Source of the DNA: Sphaeramia orbicularis
Lineage: Eukaryota; Chordata; Actinopteri; Kurtiformes; Apogonidae
Assembly: GCF_902148855.1 (NCBI RefSeq)
Contig: NC_043965.1
Coordinates: 26,606,023-26,670,022 of the forward strand
Direction: 5' to 3'
DNA length: 64,000 nucleotides
In this document: positions 11,925-26,896 of the stretch, piece by piece
Numbering within the stretch: the stretch's first letter is position 1
Layout of the letters: every line of letters begins with the position of its first letter
Translations under genes and position numbers: made by a program
The notes under the pieces: model-generated
What the model was told of the DNA's origin: nothing
The model's input: the letters and a program-made list of their open reading frames with translations, nothing else
Databases searched by the model: none

Positions 11925-14900
11925 TCAGAGGTCATATTCTGCTGCACATTGCTGGAGGTACCACTCATACAGTTTACCCTGTGGAGAAAAAATTCAGTGT
12001 GAGACTTAATTTTTCTTTACCCTGTGCAGCTTCAGTTTTATACAGTATATCACAGGCACATGAAAGAAATCTTACCTTCTTGGTTTTGACGATATCGTGG
12101 ATATAGTCACTGTACTCAGCCATTTTCCTCTTCTCTTTCTTTGACAGAGTCTTATTCCCTCGGCTACAGATGAAGCACATCATAATGACACTCACTCAGA
12201 ATTTCAATAATAATCCCTTGAGCGTGTTTATATATGTGTGCGAGTGTGTGTGTTTCATGCTGTACGTGATCCACTCTCATACTGTATAAGCAACTGTTCA
12301 AGACGTATTAAAGGTGGAGTAAGAGATTCCGGAGAAAGCTTGTTGATACGTGAACTCATGCCAGAAAAACACAACCTTCTCTTCAGTGTTGGTTCATCTG
12401 TCCTGTGGATGACCACAGATGCTTCCTGTTACTGACTGGCTGGACTCCAGTCTGTATAAGTGTTACATGGGTTGGTCCAATCCTCTGTGTTGTTTTTGTC
12501 TCATATAGAGAGCGAAGGATGTGGACAAACTCCTAATTTGTTTAGACGACATAGAACAGGCAGCTTGTGGACCATAAGTAATTACAGGCTGAAAAAGTGC
12601 ATTGGATTAAAAATCACTTGCTCCACCTTTAAGGCTGTTCATATTCAATGTTTAAAGGTCCTGTGTGTAAGTTTTTTGGGGTTATTTTTGGGGGGATGGG
12701 GGGTGGGGGGTTAACTGCACAAATGGGATATCCATTTCTGTGTAATAAGGTGAAAATAAGAAACAAGTTTTTATTCACTTCGACAGAAAGAGCAGTTTGG
12801 TCACTGATGTTTTTCTACAGTAATTCCAAAAAGACTTCTTCATCTTCTTTTTCTATTTTATAGTGGATGGTATTGCGCATTAAGATGCATTAGTGCCACC
12901 TACTGTTTCAATGTGGACCAGAGTTATTATGTTTTTAACTAAAAAAAAGTCTAGAACGGAAAAAACAAACACTACCTCTAACAAGGGTCTTTTGTTTTTT
13001 TTCCAGCTACCATAGGAGAGAAATGCAGGAGATATTCAAGTGCAATTTGCAGCTTCACTAAACTTGTCACCAAATATCACACAGTTAACCTTCATTGTTA
13101 AATATCATAAAAATACAAGTGCACTTATTTGTATGTGTTTGTACTGTACACTCTCAATACTTACCCTGCAAAATACTTTGCCAAGAAAAGCAAGAGGTAG
13201 CAAAAAGCCCCAAACACGATCACAAACACTACTTGTCCATCTTCTGGTATCCATTCCCATAAATACATCACTATTCCCTATGAAAAACATAAAGAGGAAG
13301 TCAGAAAACTAAAATGTGCTGCAAAAAGAGGAGAATGAGAACAAGTAGCTCAACAAGTAGTTGAACGAAAATCAAAACTTACAGTGAAAGCAAAAACTGT
13401 TCGAGACAGTCCTTCACCCAAAAGCTCATCCAGATGCTCTTTGGAGAAGGAGTTCACAATAAAGCTGAGGATGAAGAGAATAGGGAGGAAAATTCCCAAA
13501 GTCCCATACATCAGTGAATGAAGACGAACAGTTTTGTTGTGACTCACATCAGCCCTGCATGGAAAAGAACAAATTGCTTGTTAAACACATCTTTGGCATG
13601 TGGCCTATTTGCTGAGACATAAAACCTGCCATGTTGAGGTCACACCTGTCCTGCTGTAGTTTGCTGCTGATGGTTGAACAAATAAGGTCACAGTCTTTCT
13701 CCAGCTGATCCAAAGTCTTCTGAACGGCCTGGTTGATAGTCTTCTCAATCGTCTGACAAACCCCATCGATTTCATTCACACACCGGCTTGGCTGCACAAA
13801 ATGAAAACTCGTAAGTGCGTCTGTTCTGAAATTAACATACAAACATCTCCAAGAGGGAAAGACTGGTGAGTTAAACAACTAATCCTGAGGGGATTTTGAG
13901 TGACAGCAATCTGGACTAAGTGTAGACAAATCTTGCTCAGCAAAAATAAATTAGCCGTCAGGAGTGACAGACAAATTTTGAGTGTGGAGTAAAGCATTGC
14001 AGCTGTAGATCACAGGATGGTGCAGCAATAACTCAGGACTGAGACTGCTGTTGTCAAAGGTGGCTGATCAAAAGCCATGGTTTACAACCCCTGGTCCCTG
14101 TGAGAGACGATAACTCTCTCAGTCATCATATTGCAGAATAAATCATCCAGTTCCAGCCATCAAAGGCCACCAAGAAACCTGGAGTGGGGAATTTACACTC
14201 CTGTGTAATCAATGGGCTGTGCAACCTCAAGGATAGCCATGAACTTTAAATCTAGGCCCAAGATGAGTCATGTTCTGTGATATATTAAAGTGAACTTCCA
14301 GAAAACGACCAGACACAGCTCAACAAAAAAATCAAGATGTGGAAAAACACTGTATGATTGAAGGCGACTATCCAGTAGTTAATTTCAGTTTGTAAATTCT
14401 GTCATTAAATAGAAACTCATGAACTGAATTTAGGATAGACTGTATGTTGCTAAGTAAGACATATAATAAACAGGGAGATTTACCTTCTGTGGGTTGGGGA
14501 TGTAAATTGTGGGCATCTCAAAACCACATTTATTCAAACCTGGACGGCGACACAATTCCTGGACGATCTGCATCAAAACCCTCTGCCAAAGGAGAACATG
14601 GAGGTTATTTTCTTAAGGTGGGACTTGTGTATTTATATAGAAACAGTTAGAAATCACATATTAAGTGAACTAGCCTGTCTGTCTGTTTCTTTCCCAGCTT
14701 CATCTGCTTTACTGAGGTAGAAGAGCAGCTTATCTGCACATTTCTCACTCAGTTTCTCGACAATGTTGAGTGTGCGTTTGCACAGCGCCTGGCCCATCGG
14801 GTCGAAGAACACAAATATCAGGTCGGATTGTTCTCCTGCATGAAACAGAGAATGTCCATCAGAGAAACAAGGTAGCGTCAAAGCAGTTAGATAAAGATAT

Positions 14901-16314
14901 AGCCACGAGAACATACCCAACCAGGTGATGGCACTGTTTACATCAAATGGGTAGATCATATCCCCATCAACCAAACCAGGTGTGTCAATAAATGTCACCA
15001 GGCTGAACTTCTTCTGCTTGGAGGTAGAGATCTCAGCTGACAGGTAGTCCATGACACCTAGAATAAACAAATGTTGTGAGTACAGGTGCTGCCTTGAGAA
15101 AATGTAAAAACTGTAGCAAGTAAAAAGTCTCTGCATGAAGCTGTCACCGCTAATGACTATATAACAATGTGCCTTTGGAAACCGCAATGCAGTCGATACT
15201 TGGAGACCTGAGGGACATTAAAGATCAAGAACACCAGCGATTTTCTGTACTTGTAGCTTTGCAAGGATCATGCTAGAAAAATTGTAATAATATTGTAAAA
15301 ATATTTTGGTCATCTGAAAAAAAAGACAAAGACTAAGCTCTTTTAAGTCCTCTTGATGAAAACACCAGCAGCGGCCACGCCCTCGCACATGACTCTTCAA
15401 TTTTGATACACAAAAACATTTATTACGTCTCAGTTGTCCCACTGTCCCCTCTGCACAGAGGTTGGTTGTCATGGTTACACACAACAGCTCTTCAACTGGC
15501 AGCTTTAGCATGGGGCGTGGGACATAAAGCTAGCCAGTGAAGAACGACTGTGAGGCAACGCACTGTGAGGTTACAACGGTCTGAAACCATCACGCATGAA
15601 CCCAAGCCCCCCCTCTGAAGACCTAAACCCCAGACTTGAGCACCAGAACAAAATGATGATTGAGATAAACCCTTTGAATTGACAAACTAAACCACACCCA
15701 CTGTGCATACTCACTATACACACACATGTCCAAACACACAAGCCTGGGGTGACACTGAGGCTGTTTCATGGGCAGAGGCAGGTGTTGACAGCCAGCACAA
15801 ATCACATCCTTGTGCTGCAGCGAAGCAGGGCCACTTCTGCTGTGACACATTAGCATTCCCTTATGTTTCTCCTACATCAGCAAGGCACATTATCAATACA
15901 TCAGCCCCTTATCACACAGCATAAAACTGTATCAACAGTGTCTCCCAATATTGACTCATCCCTGGTTATATAAAAGCTGACACCGTGACTGTAACCCACA
16001 AAGGAATAACATTAAATATATGCAGAATTTATGAAGTAGCATTACTTTAGATGTCCATCAGATAAAACATATACATGCATCTACATAACTATGAAGCCAC
16101 TTAAAAATATGTAACAGTCTAGACAGAGACACATTCATCCATATGTGGTCAGAGTTTTATCTGAACAAATTCCCCCAAGCCCCCTGAAAGGCGAAAAGGA
16201 AATGAGAGCAATTGCTGGGTGCTAAGTTCCTCAAGTGACAGTAACTGAGAAGACTACACTGGGGATCCTGTGCACAAGGGAAAGGGCAAAGGCTGCAATT
16301 ATGCTGTGCTAACC

Positions 16315-16352
<38 letters not shown>

Positions 16353-19300
16353 TGTGCTAAGCAGAGACCAAACATTGGTATAACATCTGAAGAAAATTAG
16401 TAATAACACAAGAAAAATTCTAATAAAGACAGATTTGGCCTGTGACAACAGGTTGACAGAATAAAGACTAACAAAAACATTTCTTTATGCACATAACAAT
16501 AATAGGTATCTCCAAGCAAATCCCAAAAGAGAGCAAACTGTATAATCAGCTGCTACTCCCACATAAGGATATATGGTGCTTTTCTGATGAGTCATCCTCA
16601 GTTGCTGTGACAGGTAAACAAATGCCTGATGTAGCATTTTTCCAGAGGTGGGGATGAAGTTAAATAAAAAGCCTGCTTGTATTCCTCAGCAGATCGGCGG
16701 TGTGCGAGGCTCAGGCCTGTGGAGCGGAGCGGAGCAGAGCTGTTGCTGCCGGAGTCTGGGCTGTGCCGTCTCTAATGGCTGTGACATTTCTCAGCAGCTC
16801 CTCCTGACTCCACTGCACTGCTGTCGATGGGGCGTGTGACTCACACGCCATACAGTGAGTGCTCCAGTCCGCACCCAGTGAACCCTCACTCTCTACATCC
16901 TGTCAGTGCACAGACATATATTACAGCCCTCCCCCCTCTTCTCCTCCTCCTCCTCCCTCCACGCTGATGCTCCCACTCAGGCACACCCAGACTTTGTACA
17001 CGACCACCTCACCATCCAGCCTCTATACCACTGCTGACGCACAGAGAGCTAAGACCAGTTATCTTAAAACAATATGTTGCTAATTACGTCTCTGTCTTCT
17101 GTATGACATTAATCACTTATCTCAAACTGTGATGAGAGGGTGAACAGGAATATGATCTGGTATATAACAAAATACATAATCATGAAAATAAAAAGACTGG
17201 GACACAGTGTTGGGGATTAGTCAGCAGGGTGAAGCACCTAAACTCAAGATCAATTCACAAAGATGACCTGTGTCAACCAGAAATGTACAAATGACGTATG
17301 GTTACATTATGTGAGGAACGTACAGAACTGAACACCCAAAATTAAGTGAAAAGTTAGTTTAAATTGAGCTTACTTTTCAATTCATTAAAGTACAGCTCAG
17401 TTTACTCAAACCTTTCCCTAATGCACACTTTAACGTTCCACTCTGCAGAAAACACTATCCTAAACCACCAATCTCTGGCTGCAGCGCATGATTACATTCA
17501 TCTCCTGTTCACTATTCCTGTAGGGCTAATGCTCTATCTCTCCCATCTTACAACACAGTTTAACAGTATTTCCTTTGTGCAAACAGAATTGAAACAAAAT
17601 AAAATAAAATCACAAACATATGAATCTCTTCTGCCATATCACAAGGTTGATCATTTTAATATGTGTTTTAGTTCAAAGTTAGACTGTTGTGCACTATCAC
17701 TGCAGTGCTGATCTTATCTTGGATAAAAGGAGGAAACCGTTTATGCTACTTTGAATATTTTAATATCAAATGCAGGGAGATGCAAAACCACTACATTTAA
17801 GTCCTTCTGAATTAAAAGTCTAAGCAAAACATGCACTAAACCGCTCCCATCATGAAAAATAAAATCTGATATGATGGTATGCATTTTATCTGCAACTGTG
17901 CAAACTCTGCCTGCAGCTGTATGATCTGCATATAATGATTAATTTAACAGCATAAAGTAACAGAAGAATCCACCTGAAAAGCCTGGAGTATCTCTAAGTA
18001 ATAATATTGTTGCATTTTTGAACAGCCATGGTAATATTTCATTTTAGACACCCATTACAAGTTTTTAAGAAAAAAGGCTTACCTTTGAACTCGAGGAGCG
18101 GTCTAAAGTGGGGGTAGAGATGTAATGTTGCATTTCCCTGTAAAAAAGAAAAAAAAGAATGAGAGCAAGCACCTGAATGGACAGATATTAAGCTGAAGCT
18201 TCTCCTGAGATCCAAACCCTCTAGAACAGACTCGTCTCTCTTCACGGCACTTCTCTCGCTGTCTTTGCTCTAGCCGCTTTGCTGCAGCTCAATACACTTG
18301 CTTTAAGCTCTTCTTGTACATAAGCGATAATCCCTCTACTCTGCAGTCCTGCACTGCAAATATATTATTCATCTTCATCACCTTCACCACAGCAGGATAT
18401 GAACAGAAAGGCAGAGGAAGGGGATGAGAGAAGACGGAGAGACAGGTGTCTCCTGAGTCTGTTTATATGCTGCGAAGATGCCTCTGTGTGCACACTATGT
18501 GTGTGTATCTGTGTGTGTCTATACAACAAAGCCCCTCATTGGAGCAGCATACAGAATGAGAAATCACCACAGACAGAGCGACTGCCTTCCACACACTCTG
18601 ACATCTAACACTGCTTCATCAGCCAGCTACAGCGCCTATTACTGAAGTAAAGAATTCAACTCAGAGCTGCTGTCTGAATCTCAAATACTCTTCTTATCTG
18701 GCAAATAAATATAGAAAAGCACAACACTACCGGTTTGTTGTAATCACACTTCTCTGCCTTTACTTGCTACCTGCCTTAATGAGGCTTTTCTTCAGATCTC
18801 TCACACACACTGGAAACCAAACATCTCTGTATCATTGCTGTAAATTTCAGCAGTCATCACGCTGTCCTTACCGTCAGTGATTCTCTTTTACGGCCACTTG
18901 TGATGAAAGTAAATCCTTGTGTTTCAATGGCCACGCCTGTTTTCTGTATGTGCTCCTCAACATACCTGCAATAAGACAAGTAAATGTTCTGCATCCTTAA
19001 AATGCTTAACAAACAAAATCTTAACAAGTACACAGGATTGAAAACAAAAACATTTCTGAATATTACGAATTTATCTAGAACTAAACAGCTAGTTGAAATG
19101 TTACAGTAAGAACAGTAACAGTAAGAACAAGTGTGGTAACACAGAGATCCTCTGCCTTCAAGTCACATACCCCAAATGTAAGGAAACACACTTAACATAG
19201 TAGAGAATCTAGAAAAAAGTGACATCATGACACATATTTTACATGCAAAATCTGTAATTACAATTGTATTTTTTGGATATCATTTGCTTCTACTGCCTAT

Positions 19301-22300
19301 TATTTTCAAACGTGTAACTATGAACAATGAAATTCAATATAATGAATTACAAAAATCTTAGTTGTAGTCTCTAGTCTAAGACCAAATGTTAAAAGATTAA
19401 TATATGTTAATTAACTTTTAAGTACAGAATTCTAACATTTAAGAGGCTGAAACCAGAGAATATATTTTATTTTACTATGGAAATTAATTAAACTGTTGAT
19501 CAACTAATTAATTAAATAATCTCTGTGGCTTCTGTGGCTGTGTAAAAGTACAAAATGTCGGTTGCATGTTGGAAAGCTGATCTGGGGTGAGATGTGACAT
19601 GTGCGTACATGTGCTTAACGGTGTTTGGAGCCTGTTGTGTAGCTTTTGGCTATGTGACAAATTTAGAAAATGCCAAGCTGCCAAAGTATACAGACAGCTG
19701 TTGAAATACCCCGTAATACTGCCATGTTCTCATACCAAAGAATTTTTGGATTTTCCAGAATTTACAAGAAAAATCCGTATTACACAAAAATCATATCCAA
19801 CAAAATTAAGCAGGTTATTAAAGATGTTCATTTCAGCAGGTGGAATTAAAAGTATAGTACCTTTGCAGTAGTGCTGACTGATATATGGTATTTTAGTCAT
19901 AATCATGATATGAGTAATAAACACATGGCAAAAAAGAAGTCATTATATTTCCATTCCCCTTCATTTGACCCTGGACACATGAGCTGTGCATTCACACAGC
20001 CTGGCCTCAGTGAAGCCCCTGCTACTCTCAGATCAGTCTGTGTCAGTTTGATGGTGACTGCAAGGTTATTTTAGTATTTACGTTATATCAATGGCAGTAC
20101 AGAGTAACATTATACCATGTCACAGATTTTCCTCATACTAAGCAGGCTGACTCAGCAGCTAAAAGGAATCCACATTTGACAGCTTTTCTCAGCTCCACAC
20201 ATCAAACTGCCGCAGTCCATGTTTCCTTGGTCTAAAGTGTGTGAGGTCAGTGACTGTCAGCATGATTGACAGCTGCACTCCCTATGGAGCTGCTGCAAAA
20301 CACATTCCTAAGTTAGATCAGGGCAACATTTTAACCATAACTAACCAACAACTATTTAGCTCTTTCATAACTTACTAGATTATTTAATTATAAAACTGTT
20401 TATAAACATTTTTAGGGATGGTTGTTAACAACACCCAGGACCCTAAAAGTATTATTAGAGTACCTCTAATATTTCTGGCTGTACTAGACTATTAGTATAA
20501 TAATAATATCAATAACAATAATCCATTTTATCTGTAAGTGCCTATCAAGAAATTCAAGGACGCTGTACACCAGTCAATAAAACAATGGATAAAAACAAGT
20601 GCAATTGGAAAAGGAAGTGTAGGACAGAGTAATTGTAGTAAAAATTACTACGGTGAGTGATCAATCTTGAATAGGTGGGTCTTGAGTCTGGTTTTGAAGA
20701 TAGGGAGAGAGTCACTGTTTCTGAAGGATGCTGGTGGAGAGTTCTAACACTATTGTGTTGTAAACTATGATAATAATACTACTCTACTGTATATTATGAC
20801 ATAATAGTGTTATATTATTGTATACAAAGGCAGAAACTCTGATCTATTTCATATGAACCCTCAATCCCACAACTGTCAAGAATTAAACCACTGAGGTAGG
20901 GTAACTGATTTTAAGGTACTGTTAAAAAAAATTAAAATTAAAATTAAAATTAAAATTAAAATTAAAATTAAAATTAAAATTAATTAATTAATTAATTAAT
21001 TAATTTTTAAAAATGCTCTATTGTCTCATATTTCCTTGTAATCTCTGTAAATACCCCCATTTTTGTGAAACATAAGCACAGAACTTCATGCAAATATCAA
21101 AGTATTAGGATTTTTTTGTATGAAGAAAGTGTTTGCATCTCACTTCCTTCTTCCCCCATTCACACTTGGACTCAAGCATGTGATGGTCAGGCAGACATGA
21201 ATGTTTGATCCCATTAACAATCAGCTTTATTACCAGTTAATGAAGGAGCTCTTCCCTGCAGAGTGGTTGCCCATTATCATCACTATAATCTTCTTTCTCG
21301 GAGGCAGGAGCCGCACTCCTAGGCTGCTGGCAATCTTCACCAGGCCTGAAAAAACACAGAGTAAAATAAAGACATATAATGTGGATTTTGTCTCTTAACT
21401 CAGGTCAAATCTGGTTGTCTGAAGGAAAAGAACAGCACTCAGCCCTCCATTATTATCACCACTCAAGTGTCCTGAAGTAGTACGTTAAATTCTCCACCTG
21501 AGTAAATATGAACAGACTCCGCTCTCAGTAACTCTGACAAATTCCAGGGGCCAGAGAATTTTCCAGAATTTTCAATTTCCTGAATGTTAATACTTCATAA
21601 CAATTCAGATTTGTGTGAAAAAAGAAGAAAAGAAGAAAAACAAATCAAAACAATGTGAATAAACTACAGAATATTCAATCCTTAATCTGTCTCCAGTTTA
21701 GTTTTCAGTTTGACTAAGAAATCAAGCTGTAAGAATAGAGAAAAAAAGCGTTAAAATCACAGTTAAATCAATTCCAAATAACTACCAGTTTAAATAAGAG
21801 AAGTGGTAAACAGAGCGACTCATTATGCAAAACTACCTCGAGAACAATGGTATCCCGATACAATAATTCTGTACTATTTAATACAATGCAAGACAATCAT
21901 GTGTGATACATCACGCTGTTGGTGTAATTGAAGATGAAAAATACCAAATACCAGCAGATACTGTTGTGTCAGTTTCACTAAATCTGACAAATTTGTTCAA
22001 ACAATGTATAAAATAAAAACGTTTTTGCTTTGTTCTTCTTTAACACACACAAACACACACACACTACATGGGGTTTAAAAAAATTTATATTTATGGCCCT
22101 TGTGTTCAAACAAATTGCAAGATGCAATACACTTTTCTCAATAACCAACAGTTTCTAATAATAAATGAATGAGGACGTGTGTTAAATATCTTTAAATGAA
22201 AGTATTTAGAAAAAATCTTATACTTACATATCAGTGTATAATACCACTGGCATACAGACAGTAACAATTGATGGTTTTAATTCAAGAAGTCCTAAATTAC

Positions 22301-24256
22301 ATCTCTTTTTATCTAGTTTCCTCATAAATAAACTGTACTGTGATGACGAAGAACACCATCCAGAGCTTGATTATAACACTATAATAAGATGTGACTCAGT
22401 CTTCAAGGTGAAACAACTAAACACATCAACTCAGAAAGAAAAGCTTGACGTGTGCCATTTAGAGACATATAAATGATTCATGGTTACTTTCCATAAGCAG
22501 GCACATTTGAGTGAAAAACAAATCGAGCAAACTCCTTCTCTTAAAATGAGTTAAGGTTAAGGGTTGCATTGAGGTTTGACGGATGCAAATAATGCATTTT
22601 GGTGATGTGTGTAAGTATAGAGGCGAACGAATAGGCTACTGCCCTGTGATGATCCTACGTCTATTTGTTTTATTTTGATGAGGTCTACGTCATCATTATG
22701 TGTATTTTTTAATTTTTAATTGATCGTGAACGAGTGCTGCGCAACAATGGCTGTTGGATGTCTTGTTCTGTCACCTGCCTTGGGACTGCAGATGAGAAGT
22801 AGTTATTTTTACTAATTCTGGCATATTTACATGGGTGTATTTTTGTCCATAAATATGCATGGTCCCTATTAAATAACCCAATATAATAAAAGTAAAATAA
22901 ATGTTTATGTAAAAGTTCAAATAGGATTAGGTTCAAAACATAATAATTAAATATGTGCAAATGGAATTAACTCAAATCCTCCCCAGTTTAGATGACAAAT
23001 ATGCATCAACAAATGCATAAATACAACCAAAACTCATTATCCCATTTAAATGTCTTATGAAAATCTAAGGTAATTATGTAGTACTCTTAGGCTACTCTTT
23101 GGCCACTTCTGGGTTTGTTGTTTTTGCATAGTTGAAATGAGTATACAAATGCATTTCTCATTCTCTTTTCTTTACATAGAACACAAACATAGAGGGACTA
23201 TGAACACAGCCTTAAAAGACAAAAAAAAAAAAAAACTAGTTCTAAAGGTTAAAATCTCTATTTTGTGTGACAAGAAGCAGCACAAAAAATTACAAACATC
23301 TGAGTCATGTTGAATGAAACCTGGTGCAAAACATCTGAAAATTATTCCAGTAAATCTCATGTTGTTTAAAAAAGGCACATTAAATACTACCACTTTGGTT
23401 TAAAGAGGCTGCTTTTTCCTTGAAATTTTTGTTTTTACTGCTGTACATACTTCCCAGAGACTGAGAAATGCATATGTGTGGTCATTAGAACTTTACTAAA
23501 CTCCCAAACCTAATGTTGCCTTGGGACTTTTCCACAGTACTGTAGATCTATAAAATAAAGTGCAATTACAAAGGCATGTTTGTCCTGTAATAATCTCATT
23601 CTGTGTTTTGCAGACAGATGCACAGATGACTGTACAGCAGGGCTTCTTTCAGTCAGGACTGTTGGTGCCTTGTGTTTTTCTTCAGTGAACGCACCTCCGT
23701 GTCAATCTGCTGCAGGAGTCTGCACACATGACCAACTACCGACACGGTTAAAGCACAATTTATGGAGCAAACACGCAAACTGGAGCCTTTAACTTGTATA
23801 AAGTAAGACACCCAAAGCAACAATAAGCTCGGATCATTCTTGTGGTCCATTCAAAGCCCGTGTATGGAGCTGAAGTGTTTGTATATAGTTGACAGGTTGA
23901 GACTAAAGGCGCTGCCCTGCCTTCAGGCTGCAGAGCTTCAATGTCATGAATGTGACACTGACTATCAGCTGTTCATGGAGCTCTAATAACCGACCATTTA
24001 CCCTTCACATCCACTGCAAACTTCTGACTTCAAACCTGCTGGATACTTTCAATCACTAACTTACATAACATCACAACTAACCCCGTGTGTTTTGGGGTTT
24101 CCGTGGTTCCTGTGCTGATAATAACCCGTGTCCGTGTTATTTACCGTTCTCGCTGTCCACATACAAACTGTGGCATTCTTTCAGTATTCTCTCACTCGGG
24201 GTGGTGATCGTAGACTCCAGAGGGTTTGCCACTGACCGGGGCTTTCTGCCCGACAT
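11925..24256 (-). CDS. Dynamin-superfamily GTPase with C-terminal membrane segments, unnamed
   Basis: Twelve minus-strand exons: 24256-24145, 21345-21234, 18965-18872, 18137-18083, 15057-14917, 14835-14675, 14582-14484, 13791-13646, 13554-13383, 13277-13165, 12163-12076, 11978-11925. The total is 1347 nt, a 448-residue protein from MSGRKPRS to EYDL-stop. Visible GTPase motifs are the P-loop GNHSAGKSS (63-71), G3 DTPG (149-152) and a G4-like SKAD (213-216). A likely helical segment follows (about 265-306). Hydrophobic stretches near 320-340 and 379-396, perhaps with a third near 358-374, suggest a membrane anchor, and a short Lys-rich tail ends the protein. The P-loop and the following block resemble EHD/sarcalumenin-type dynamin relatives, but no EH domain is present. 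By inference it is a membrane-bound, possibly membrane-remodelling GTPase. The start is chosen because it is the only ATG before the first donor in frame. The intron after exon 6 appears to use a GC donor. I cannot give it an accepted gene name. Confidence 0.82.
12648..12960. repeat. Probable dispersed repeat in a GTPase-gene intron
   Basis: Opens with TTAAAGGTCCTGTGTGTAAG, a string common at ends of fish interspersed repeats, then a G-rich run near 12676-12711. It ends near a GTGCCACCTACTG string. No clear terminal repeats, so the class is unknown. Confidence 0.35.
16321..16350 (+). repeat. Poly(A) run, about 30 bases
   Basis: Near-pure A tract in the intron between minus-strand exons 4 and 5 (15058-18082). 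The rest of that large intron shows nothing I can name. Confidence 0.9.
20520..20750. repeat. Probable dispersed fish repeat
   Basis: Contains a 'CGCTGTACACCAGTCAATAA' string and 'GGTGGGTCTTGAGTCTGG', phrases that recur in fish interspersed repeats of LINE-tail type. It lies in a GTPase-gene intron. Boundaries and family are uncertain. Confidence 0.35.
20928..21006 (+). repeat. (AAAATT)n microsatellite grading into (TTAA)n
   Basis: About nine hexamer units, then a run of TTAA units. It is A/T only and lies in a GTPase-gene intron, 230 bases from the P-loop exon. Confidence 0.9.
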
Positions 24257-24351
24257 TATGTTCGCAGAGACAGGTCGGTGCCTCTATGGTGTTTCCTAAA
24301 ACTACCAGGGGAAGATTTTCACTGTTGCACACATTCTCCCGTGCGGGTAGT

Positions 24352-24365
24352 GCGCCCTCTAGTGG
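24352..24365 (-). promoter_or_regulatory. CTCF-like motif upstream of the GTPase gene
   Basis: Minus-strand CCACTAGAGGGCGC matches the CTCF core consensus closely. It sits about 100 bases upstream of the GTPase start codon, in a locally GC-richer stretch. Binding is inferred from motif only; similar strings also occur in fish repeats. Confidence 0.4.
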
Positions 24366-24628
24366 CCACAGTTGGACACAACAGACTTGAGTACAACCAG
24401 CCCACTGTACTGGTGCTCACTTTGAAGCCCAACACAGCTGAGTTTCATCTGCTTCTCAGGGATTTAGTTTCGACCCTTGGACTGGCCTGGTTAATTTATT
24501 CACAGTCAGAGGTGGACAAATAACCACAGGCTTAAACCGCCTCAACAGACATTAAGACCCAAGACGACCTGTGGACCCCAGAACCCCAGAGGGCCTGAGG
24601 ACACAAGTGGGCAATACATAATCAGTGT

Positions 24629-25621
<993 letters not shown>

Positions 25622-26813
25622 AGGTTACAAAGGTCTCTCAGGTTTTTGCAGTTGTTCTGTTTGAGACACAGATGTCTAAAAAAGCCAGCTCAGTTTAGTG
25701 TATGTGCATCAGACCTGGTGGTTTTTGTTAAAGCCTCCTTTTTCTCCATTGCTGGCTGTTGGCTCTGTGTGCCATGCAACTGAATATCTGAAGTGATGCT
25801 TGGACAGACTCAACACCACATACTTGGGTCTGTATCGAAAGCAATAACTATAGAATCTAACCAGCTTATAAACAAAGACCTCAAGAACAAATGCTGTGAG
25901 GGACATCCTTATGAAGTGGATCAGCAAACCTTCAAATAATGAAGAATAGGCTGATGCTCAAATGTCAGTCGCTTCTCTTGATGTCCATGGTGTTTATGCT
26001 GCTGGACAGAGACAGCACTCGTCATGTCAGACTTGTTACTAGTTAACAAGGTGAGAGACTTATACAAAACACACTGCTACCGGAAACAATACTTCTGAGT
26101 TTGCTTAAAGATCATATAATAAGAAATCAAAGTTTAAAAGTTCCAAACCCATACAAATCCTTGTGGCTCTCAAATCCTGATCCACCCCCTGTGCCTACAT
26201 AATCTCCTGAGCCTAAAACTAAAGCCTGCATATCATCCTGCAGGGCAACTTTAATACCTGTCAGAAAGGATGAGTCTTCTCGAGTGGACATTCACAGCAT
26301 CAAGATAGAGCTCAACCAGTTGTTTGATGACCTGAACAAAGAGACTGGAAGAAGAAATTCACAAAAAGCTGGAGGATTCATGTCTGAAAAGTTCACGTTC
26401 ATGTTTATGTTTATGTTCAAAAAAGAAAAAGATCAGAGAAAAATGTATTGTCATAGCCATGGATGTGAAAATTACTCCATAGAGTCCATTCGATGTCATC
26501 ATGACAGACTGTACTTGGAATGACTGCTCACCTGAACTGTTTTATATCAGGTGGAGAATGCAGTTGGCTAGGTCCTGCAGCAGGTGTTACTCTGTGTGGA
26601 AAAGGAGCCATCACATAAACCTGAACAGAATGAAATCACTGGTACATTGACTGATATCAAAGATCTGTTTACACAAATACTGACCTCTTTATGTAGAAGA
26701 TGATATGTGACTTAATTATTCTTCTTCCTGTTAAACACTTAGTCAATGGGATTTTTTGGCTGTTTTACAACAGAATAATGTCACATGTTGCTTTTATCTT
26801 TATCTCTGTGTTC

Positions 26814-26815
<2 letters not shown>

Positions 26816-26874
<59 letters not shown>

Positions 26875-26896
26875 CGTGCGTGCGTGTGTGTGTGTG
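26816..26896 (+). repeat. (TG)n microsatellite
   Basis: About 40 dinucleotide units with an interrupting CG-containing part (GCGTGCGTGCG) near 26871-26884. Confidence 0.95.

Noticed and set aside
16859-17083. Pro/Ser-rich 74-residue frame
   Set aside because: Low-complexity CT-rich DNA in an intron of the minus-strand GTPase gene.
26284-26523. 79-residue frame (MDIHSIKIELNQLFDD...) in intergenic DNA
   Set aside because: Some codon-like composition, but no recognisable domain, no splice partners found and no promoter; could be a gene remnant, not supportable.
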